Below are positions 56,201 through 64,000 of a DNA stretch of 64,000 bases, one piece after another. Position 1 is the stretch's first letter. Each line of letters begins with the position of its first letter. Source of the stretch: Asterella californica (Eukaryota; Streptophyta; Marchantiopsida; Marchantiales; Aytoniaceae); the NCBI GenBank assembly GCA_036924285.1, contig JAYKYS010000010.1, positions 17,769,001 to 17,833,000 on the forward strand, read 5' to 3'. Under the pieces are notes generated by a model, which saw only the letters and a program-made list of their open reading frames with translations, was not told the origin of the DNA and made no database searches. A program made the position numbers and the translations under genes.

Positions 56201-59079
56201 GTCTTCTGCTCCGATCGGGTACTCAGCAGATCTTCTTCCGAGTAGGACTCTGATCTTGAATGAATGAGGGAGGTGGGCTTCCTAGGTACACTTCTAGGAC
56301 CCATCTTCCTCGGTGGCGTGACGTCTTCCGTCCCACTAGACTCGTCTTCCTTCACCAGAAGCGTCTTCTGGTGAGAGCCGGACCTCAACTGTGGCATCAG
56401 AGTGGGAGGGGGAGTTGCGGCTGCTGCTCGGTCATCATCTTTCGGGGTCTCCTCCTTCACCTCCTGTTGCCCTGTTGGCCCATACTCCGCCAGCTGATCT
56501 CCTCTAAGATCCCCCATGGCTACGTACAAGTAGCAGAGGAAAGGTGTCAAGTGTCCTCCCGCCGGGGTACCCAAGTACGCTAGCTCCGCCTGTACATAGT
56601 TGTGGACGTATGCGTCCCAGTAGATGAGTACTCTTTTATCCCACACTGCTTCTAGGAACTCTACGTCCTTATCCCCCAGGTACCTCGTCTTCTGCGCTTT
56701 CCCCTTGGGGAAGAGATGCAGAAACAGCTTTGCCAGAAGTCGTTTCTTCGGCTCTCGGTAAGATTCGATCTTCCACCCATTCCTATCATGCCTGTCTTCC
56801 ACGAAAAGACAAGTGGTGCTCCCAGGCACATGCCACGTACTCACGACCCTGGGCAAAATCTTCTTCTCAAACCAATACCCTCGGTCCTCGGAGTCTGACC
56901 TGTGAAAAGCCCTGCCCCACCAATCTTCAGTCCAGGAAGATGGTCTTCCTCGAGCTACTCCTGCCCTCGCAAGTACACGGTTGTGAGGTGGTAACGCTGC
57001 CCACACCTCCTCCAGAAGTCCCTGGTCTGCGAGGTTCCAATCCCATAGGAAGAAATGGAGACCCAACTCCTTGAGGAAGGGCGTGGCCTCGGCCAACTCC
57101 GCTGCTGGTAACACCAACCCTCGAGGATGCATCGACATACTGGAAGATCTGTTGCACTAAGCCACAAGCACCTACTATGAGCTGAAGGCTCAGTCCTTCC
57201 CAAGTGCCCACAGTCTAGCTTCTACTTCTCAGAAGACGAAACTAGTCTTCGAGAAGACAGCTACTCCGTCTTCCGAGATTCTAACAGTACTTCCTAGATA
57301 GCTCTCGTCTTCCGAGCTATATCTAAACAATCCCATCTAAGCAAGGCCTCGTATGGATTACCAAGAAGACAACCCACCTTGCATTACATTCTACTTCCTA
57401 TCAGAAGATACAAGATTCGCGAAGAGTGCATAACAGGTTCAAAAGATGGTTGCGGGCTCCTGCGGTGACAGTGGCCTCTGAGAAGACACCCAGGACAGTT
57501 TCTGATTCAATGTCTTTCTCAGAAGACCTCCCGAAGTCAGGCTTCCCTTCACTGGTCTCACCTGTCTTCGTCTTCCTACGCGCAATCTATCCTCACAACA
57601 GACTCAAGACAATTACACTCTGTTCTTCTGACTTCTCACCTCTCATATGCACTCAGAAGAAGCTTGCTGCTCGGTGGGAAGACATGACCCTCGACCATTC
57701 TCTCCAGATTCTGCCAGCAAGTTTTCTCACGACTCTCTCCTAAGTTTGGGAAGAAGAAGGAATGGCTGCTATGGATCGGACAGAAGAGACCCTCACGTCT
57801 TCTCGCTCATTTTGCCAGCCTTTCAGTCTTCTAGTCTCTCTAGGAAGATGTGGAGTTGAGAAGCTTGGAAGACCGGGAGGCACAGGCCTAGTTCCCGACT
57901 TCCAACTTCTCGAAATAACAAAAGAACTCACCACACCACTCAGGATTCGTACCAAGCCTCTCTTAACACAAAAGCAACACAAATCCACTCTTGATACGAA
58001 TTGGTTACAGTTGACTTCTCAAGACAGTCTTCCAAAGATATTCCAATCTTCCGAAGTGTCTTCTGTTCCAAGTTTCGGGAGGAGAGGAGTAATCGGGTAG
58101 GGAAATCGATAGCTAGGATCGTCAATTTGAGGACGATGGGTAGGGAAGCTCGAATTGAACTTAGGAAGAATCAAGAAGATGTCTGACAGAAATTGGACAG
58201 CGTTTCCGCACCCAATGTCACAATAGGAAAAAATGGGGATGGGGGTAATCGATCAGGCTGTCTGCAAACAACCGGGGAAGCGCGGGGGATACCAAACAAA
58301 GACGAGAAGAAGTGGGAAAGGGAAAGAACGTGGGAAGAACCTCTACAGTCTTCTTCTGCTTCTCGAGTTGCCTTCGACCTTCTGCGCGCTTCTGGCTCTG
58401 GTCCCAGCTCCAATACGATCCCACTGAGCTGCGTCTGTCGTCAGCTCCTGTCTACGCCTCAATCGATTGAGCCACCCACCTCCGATTTCACTCATCTGCT
58501 TCCAATGTCAGCTTTCGGGAGATTCTCAGGAAACGCGTTTCACTCAGTATGCTTCCTGCGCTTCAGCAATTCGATCTCGCTTTCTTGCTAGCTTCTAATC
58601 GCTATGTCCTCACTCAATTTCTCCTTGCTGATTTCCTCACTCGAAGCTCACCTCGCTGATTTCGATCTTCTGAAGGGCGTGCTTGCTGCGGGAAGTTGGA
58701 ATGCGCTAATGCGCTTCTTGCGCATCTTCCCCGCAGATTAGGGGTTTCTACCCTAGGTGGCTTACCCGACCTACCTACCACCTTGGTGTTACCTAGTAGG
58801 TACACCCACTCTTTTACCTGGAAACTCATGGTTAGGTCTTCGTGGTCACTGTCTTCCGGAAGATGGTTGTCTTCCGCCGTCTTCCGTCTTCCGAAGACGC
58901 AACTGAGAAGACGGTCGTCTTCCGAAGAAGTCAACTTCTTATTACAAAAAGCTCATAAGATCATCTTCCTTCTAAGGAAGCAGTAATCTTAAGTAACAAC
59001 GCTTCTTCAGTTATACAAACAAGTTATTAATCTTAAAAATTTTAAAAGTTCGTGAATCCTGTAATTTGTGGACACCACA
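53249..59079 (-). mobile_element. Giant solo LTR (family 3), copy 2, with internal ORF
   Basis: 5831 bp. On the minus strand it starts TGTGGTGTCCAC at 59079 and ends GCGTCACTACA at 53249, flanked by perfect CTCTT duplications (53244-53248 and 59080-59084). It is collinear with copy 1 over its whole length in the opposite orientation, so the two form a large inverted repeat. Separate target duplications show two separate insertions rather than one inverted duplication. Confidence 0.88.
54840..57138 (-). pseudogene. LTR-embedded coiled-coil protein ORF, copy 2
   Basis: ATG at 57138 (MSMHPRG). Open for 441 codons to 55813, including the N-terminal domain and linker that are broken in copy 1. 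A CGA-to-TGA nonsense codon then interrupts the start of the coiled coil, and a one-base insertion near 55650 shifts the frame within it. The last 102 codons (55148-54840) are open again. The lesions differ from those of copy 1, so the ORF was intact in their common ancestor. Domains as for copy 1. Confidence 0.8.
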
Positions 59080-59084
59080 CTCTT

Positions 59085-62000
59085 CATTGTATTTCCTGCC
59101 TATAGTTTGATCCATGGTAACGAACTTCTTGAACTTGTAAGTGATGATCGTATTCTTATGTGTTGTGATGTTCTTTGCAGATGTAAGTTCTTGGTTAGCA
59201 CTTCAAGTAAATGTTACTAGAAGATGTTGAATGCATTGACATGAAAGACATGGAGCATTCTCAAATGCAAGTTGATGATTCAATCGGATATCTTGTGGTG
59301 ATTTCTGTCCATAGTGTTTATTAATTAATGTTTTATTTGTCGTAATCGTTTATATTTGAATAGCATAATATGTTCAGATTATTTTTATGTAAAAATGATA
59401 GTATGTCTAATGATGTAATTTTTCTTGCATAGGAAAACTTATGCTAGAAATCAAAATCTTTGAACGATAATGTTACGGATGATGATGTGTACTTTTTTGT
59501 GATAGTCATGTATTTGGTTTTGACGGAGGGGAAACGTTTTTGGACATATTCTTTGATTTGAGTTTTGGAAACGTATCTTTTTCAGTAAAGTTGTACGGTT
59601 GTTGTTATAGGAACAAAAAGCATGATAACGAGAGATTTTTTTAAGAAGATATTCCACCATGAAGTATTATTGGATGTACTTTTTCAAGAGAGATGCATGG
59701 GAGAATATATGAAAGTAGATAGATTTCAGAAATTCAGAGTAAACAAAGCAGATTGCCAAAGACTTTGGCCTCACTTTAAATTAGCTAAAAATGTATCCAA
59801 GTTTCAAGCATATCACTCTTTCTTTTCTCCTTTTTTTAAAAGAGAACTGGATATGTATCAGAGCACAACTGGACATATGCTGAGAAACTGTACAAGAGTT
59901 ACTGTCGATTTGATAAATGTTTTTTTTTTCATGGACTTGAAAAAGTAAAATTTATTAAAATGCAGTATAATGCCTAGAACAATTAATTGTGATAAAAGAG
60001 AAACGTGGTTTACCAATTCGCGAGCTTTGAGAAGAAAAAGAAACAGTCTTCATTTTGCCGTGAAGTTTATAACTCTTTTCAGTATTTTGAGTGGATGGAG
60101 AAACATAAACCTTGTGCACAGCTAAGATATTGGTATTATTGCTGGGAGAGTGAGAAGAAAAATAGAAGGTGATGTAGTTTTTTGTATGAGAGGATATGAT
60201 CAGTCTCTGTAGTGACTGAAATAATGTTCATGTTAGCTTTCTACCCTAAGATAATATTTCCTTTGGCTTAGAATAACTAAAAGTTGGATTCTCATAATGC
60301 GATTTTCATATTTTACAGAGTTTCTAAAGTTACGATAAAGATGGAGCTGTTTTACACGATGTTATTTTTGGATCCAGACGTCATAAAAGAGAGATTATTT
60401 TTGATGATCCTAAGCTTCATACACATGTTACTGTTAAGATATATAGTGAAATTATCATTTATTTCTCAGAAATAGTGGTCATTTCTTTGGATTCAATGTT
60501 TTCATCCCTGGGATAAAGTCCAACAAGCCCTCAAACTTGTCAATAGTTGTACTGTATTTACTTCTCTCTTTACATTAGATAAATACATAATTTCAGAATC
60601 ACAATTTAAACTTACAGACATCAGAGTATTTATGAATAAGACTAGTATGAACTTTCATTCATACAATCTCCAGTAAGAGTTATAGTTTTTATTTCTGACG
60701 AAGAATTTTAGAAGACCATGGTACTTATGTGAATCCAGGCCAGAGTCGTTTCTTCTATTAACGATTTGTTGAATATGCACAGCTTTACAAATGACACATT
60801 AGAATCAATTAGTTATGTCTGATGTGGGATGATAAAATAACATATGTAAATTCAAAGCAATATGAAAGTAGACACTCAACCATGCATGATCAAGCACCAA
60901 GAAATCAATCAACCATACATGACCTAGTTCATTTAAGCATTTGGAAGTCTTTTTCATTTGGAAGTCACTGGTGCACTAAGTGCTACGAAACACATACTAC
61001 AACATGAAAATGTCCAAGATCTATATGCTAGATAAACTGTAAGCTCAGATGTGATATGTTTCCAAACGTTGTTATCGAAACAAGCAGTGTATGCGATGGT
61101 TTAATGTTCTTTTAGTGCACAACTCAGACCTAACTTGAGAGGAAAAGTTTGTTTTCACTCGGATTTTCCTGATTCCTCTTTCCTCGAGAAGTTAGTCGTA
61201 GTGAGTGCTAGTAGAAAAGATAAGATTACTGAGAAGTCAGAACCTATCAAGTGACAGAAAGTTGTAGAAGTCCTTATCACCTCCACCCACAACTGCCAAA
61301 CCCTAACAGTAACCATGGCTGATACTATAGAGAAGGACATGCAAGGACCATCGTAAGAGTACTGGGAGCTCAAATCCCGTACCAACCACCACACTTGGAT
61401 CTCTCCGCTTTAACAACGAAGGATCTCGCGAGACCTGCGTTCCAACAAGTTGCTCGAACACCAACTCGCCCAGAAAAAGACCAAGTCATCTAACAATGAA
61501 CCAGTGAATTTAGTGGAAGAGCCGGAACCACGAAGGAAACAATCAGCCTCACCTCACCACACCACCAGTCACGCTGCGGCTCCCGCCTTCCGTAACGGCC
61601 ACCGACTGTTCATTCCGATTCTCAACAATCTTGCTTCGGTTACGGCGAAAAGTCCACCGAGCAGAGATTTACTACCACCATTCCCCCGGTTTCCGCACTC
61701 CATGGTTGAAGAGTAGAAAAGGCCATAACAAGGTTCTGATGGCACGGAGACTTGATTTCTCTTCCCGGCAGTTCTTCACAACATTCCCATTTTACTCACT
61801 CACACCCGCTAGAGCTAACAGTCCTCTTTTAAGCCGAAAATGACTCGGTAGTGAGAATCAGGGACTGCGATAACACACGATAGAAATGACTGCTCGCACG
61901 TCCCCTAAATGACCCGTAGATGAGAAGGGACTGACATTTTCCAACCGTTAATGCCGTGAGGCCCGAAGCTTGAAGCCCTTCGAGACTAGGGAAGAATTTG

Positions 62001-62506
62001 ACAGCAACTCGCCTTAAAAATTGCTACCTTGCGCACCGACCACCTCCGTGCCAGCTGGCGTCCAGGCTCTGTACAGTACTTGTCTGGTACGCCTTTCGGA
62101 CTCGTCTAGCCCCCGTCTTTTAAGCTTATACGGTGCGATGCAGTCCTTTCGCGCCAGTTGTGGGACCTATTATCATGAAGGCCTGCAGGCACAGCTGTTG
62201 TTCTTTGGAGTGGACAAGAGTGTATTATTAAGACAACAAGAATCATTTCCGGTTAGCCAAAACGCCCAGAGCAGAGAGCAGGGTAATTATTCAAGATAGT
62301 CCACTTTGAGGACACTTTGATCGAACCGTGGGATATATAAATCAGTTTATGGCACGAAGGAAAACAGAGTCCTGAACTCTGACTCTTTCAGACTCTACGT
62401 TATTGTGCTGTACAGTGCAAACTGTGTGCCGACGGACTACACACGGTTTTAATCTCATGATATTGCTTCGTGAGCACCAATCTGTACTTGGAAATCTTGG
62501 AAACTT
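59085..62506. other. AT-rich unassigned region left of LCMT1
   Basis: No recognised gene. A plus-strand frame at 59622-59948 (108 codons, FFKKIFHHEVLLDVLFQERC) and one at 61450-61716 (88 codons, Pro/His-rich) are the longest. Neither matches a family I know. 59300-61000 is very AT-rich and looks like decayed repeat. 61300-62500 is more balanced and may be gene flank. Confidence 0.4.
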
Positions 62507-62808
62507 GACTCTCTCTCCATCAATAAGAATATCCTCCTCCGTTCTGAAATGTGGAAGGAGTTGGGTAGGCACATCATGCCTCTTTTTCTCGAGTTGGATG
62601 ACACCCTACGAATTAGCATGTCATGTGCTTCGACAGCTGTAATCAACTGAATCTCGACTCTCTCTGCATTAATAAGAACATCCTCCTCCGTTCTGAAATG
62701 TGGAAGGAGTTGGGTAGGCACATCATGCCTCGTTTTCTTGAGTTGAATGACACCGTACGAATTGTGCATGTCATGTGCTTCGACAGCTGATAATCAACTG
62801 ACTCTCGG
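62507..62808. repeat. 149-bp tandem duplication at the 3' end of LCMT1
   Basis: Two direct copies (62507-62655 and 62656 to about 62804) about 90 percent identical, then a few bases of a third start at 62800. The unit includes the last codons and stop of LCMT1 (62794-62799) plus about 140 bp of 3' flank. The distal copy therefore carries a second, unused version of the gene end. Confidence 0.88.
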
Positions 62809-63813
62809 CACAAATCCAAATTTTTCATACGTGCCCTGCAGAAAGAGTTTTGCCCCAAACCCTCTTTACCTCTTCATGGATTCGTAAAGAAAGCAGATAC
62901 GGAACGATTTTTGCAAGAGCAGATATCGAGCCAGCAGGAAACGATGTCATACTAGGGTAGAAGAGGTTCAAAAGACTGGATGTACTCACCGTTGGATCCT
63001 TGATACCGTAAGCAACGCAATAATGTTCCTGCCAAGAGGACAAAGCAATTTAGCAAAATGATCTAACCAAGCTGCGAGCAGGATACATGGGAAACTTTCT
63101 CGTCCGAGTTGTGACAAAAGTTGCAGAAACAATGAAGTCATAAATTTAATTGTCTGAAGTCCAACCTGCATAATATGCCACTCCTCAAATTCATCGAATA
63201 TTTCTAGTCTTTCGGTTCTCCGCCGTTCAGTTGGGTCCAAACACTGGTTGTATATAACATCCATATCCTGAGCCTCAGCTCTCTGAGACAAATCATCAAA
63301 CACAGAGCAAAATCGGTCAAAGAAGCAAGACTTCAAGATTAGAAGTTGTGAAATCTCGCGTATGGAAGTAACGGCGGTCAATGTACCACAGAGAAAGATC
63401 GAATACAGCCTGAAGTTACATTGAACACAAAGAGACGCGGTGTCCGCCATCTACGTAATTCTAGATTGGTACATGTCATGCTCGTACCTGCCAGCCCAGA
63501 TCAGTAAAGCGTTTCATTTTAGCTTCCAATGTTGGAGTGTCGTCGAGACCGAGTAGCGGACACCCACGGCTCTACAAGGCCGACCCAAAATATTTGTCTC
63601 AACTTCTTCATCCCAAGTGAAGCTTAAAATCTGATGTAAATTTTTGTTGACGCAAAAGACTACGTAACGGCTTATAATATTATAAGCCGTTACGTAAACT
63701 ACTCATCAAACTTCTTATGGTGCAGGATGCAAGGGATGATTCACGACTCGAGAGGAGTTCAATACCCTCAAATTTTTCACCATTTGGTGCCCAAACGCAT
63801 CATCTGGGTGAAT
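62794..63813 (-). CDS. LCMT1: Leucine carboxyl methyltransferase 1, C-terminal exons (partial)
   Basis: S-adenosylmethionine-dependent enzyme that methylates the C-terminal leucine carboxyl group of PP2A-type catalytic subunits and so controls holoenzyme assembly (Arabidopsis SBI1 is the plant example). Five exons, all phase 0 with GT-AG introns: 63813-63766 ([16 protein letters not shown]), 63571-63488 ([17 protein letters not shown] ... FTDLGWQ), 63282-63166 ([19 protein letters not shown] ... [12 protein letters not shown]), 63028-62990 ([13 protein letters not shown]) and 62835-62794 ([13 protein letters not shown], stop). Together 109 codons, the last third of a protein usually about 330 residues. 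The RGCPL, GW, MDVIYN, ERLE-FDE-E and HYC blocks match the family in order. The SAM-binding exons lie beyond the right edge. No lesions seen. Confidence 0.88.
63661..63696. repeat. Perfect 36-bp palindrome in an LCMT1 intron
   Basis: The 18-base arm TACGTAACGGCTTATAAT is followed with no spacer by its exact reverse complement. It lies in the intron 63765-63572. Confidence 0.95.
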
Positions 63814-64000
63814 CTGGCAATAACAGAAGACAATGCTCCATTAATTTACGCATAGTTAGAGACGTATGTCGGGCATCACCTGAATAACTACTTTTCTAAC
63901 TGTCGATCGCATCATGCAATACACAGCGGCAACAGTTTCCAGATGAACAGGAACTGTTCTCAACTTCTAGGAAAGGAACAAGATGGTGCAGGAAAGGCCA

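Noticed and set aside
61360..61400. Possible tRNA from GGGAGCTCAAATCCCGTACC followed by AACCACCA
   Set aside because: Only a partial T arm pairs. There is no D arm, anticodon stem or acceptor stem.

Overview
This window reads as plant nuclear DNA dominated by transposable elements, with one conserved host gene at the right edge. GT-AG introns, plant-type LTR retrotransposons with an initiator-tRNA-Met-type primer site, a plant-SINE-like repeat and a plant-like LCMT1 gene support this. The style of the 5.9-kb repeats and their embedded coiled-coil ORF reminds me of hypothetical proteins from the liverwort Marchantia polymorpha. That assignment is from memory and is not proven by the sequence.

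Layout. 1-5548 is AT-rich intergenic DNA with dispersed repeats and palindromes and no gene I can name. 5549-8624 is a Ty1/copia element with both LTRs, a PBS, a PPT and a near-match 5-bp target duplication, but its reverse transcriptase is missing. 8625-18305 is mostly unassigned and contains a fold-back element with a tRNA-like core (10160-10606). 18306-18845 is the 5' end of a second copia element, abutting a decayed Ty3/gypsy element (18846-24789, minus strand).

24967-41690 is a nest of related gypsy elements. LTR family 1 (termini TGTCGTGTCG...CGACACGACA, about 1.86-2.0 kb) has five copies: 22924-24789, solo LTR 26086-28099, the two LTRs of a young gag-only element (33799-39974), and a decayed copy at 40536-41690. 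LTR family 2 (start TGTCGTAGTGCG) closes a gypsy pol region (28226-32041) and was interrupted by the gag-only element.

41771-59079 holds the most unusual material, LTR family 3. Two 5.8-5.9-kb units (43271-49165 plus, 53249-59079 minus) each have TG...CA ends and their own perfect 5-bp target duplication (AGTGG, CTCTT). They look like independent solo LTRs in opposite orientation. Each carries a roughly 765-codon coiled-coil ORF (broken in both copies) inside the LTR. A third, interrupted copy is followed by a PBS and a gypsy gag, which ties the family to an LTR retrotransposon. GAAGAC/GTCTTC hexamers are extraordinarily dense throughout this family.

59085-62506 is AT-rich and unassigned. 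62794-63813 (minus) holds the last five in-window exons of a leucine carboxyl methyltransferase 1 (LCMT1) gene, which methylates the C-terminal leucine of PP2A catalytic subunits. Its 5' part lies beyond the right edge. Its stop codon and 3' flank are duplicated in a 149-bp tandem repeat, and one intron carries a perfect 36-bp palindrome.
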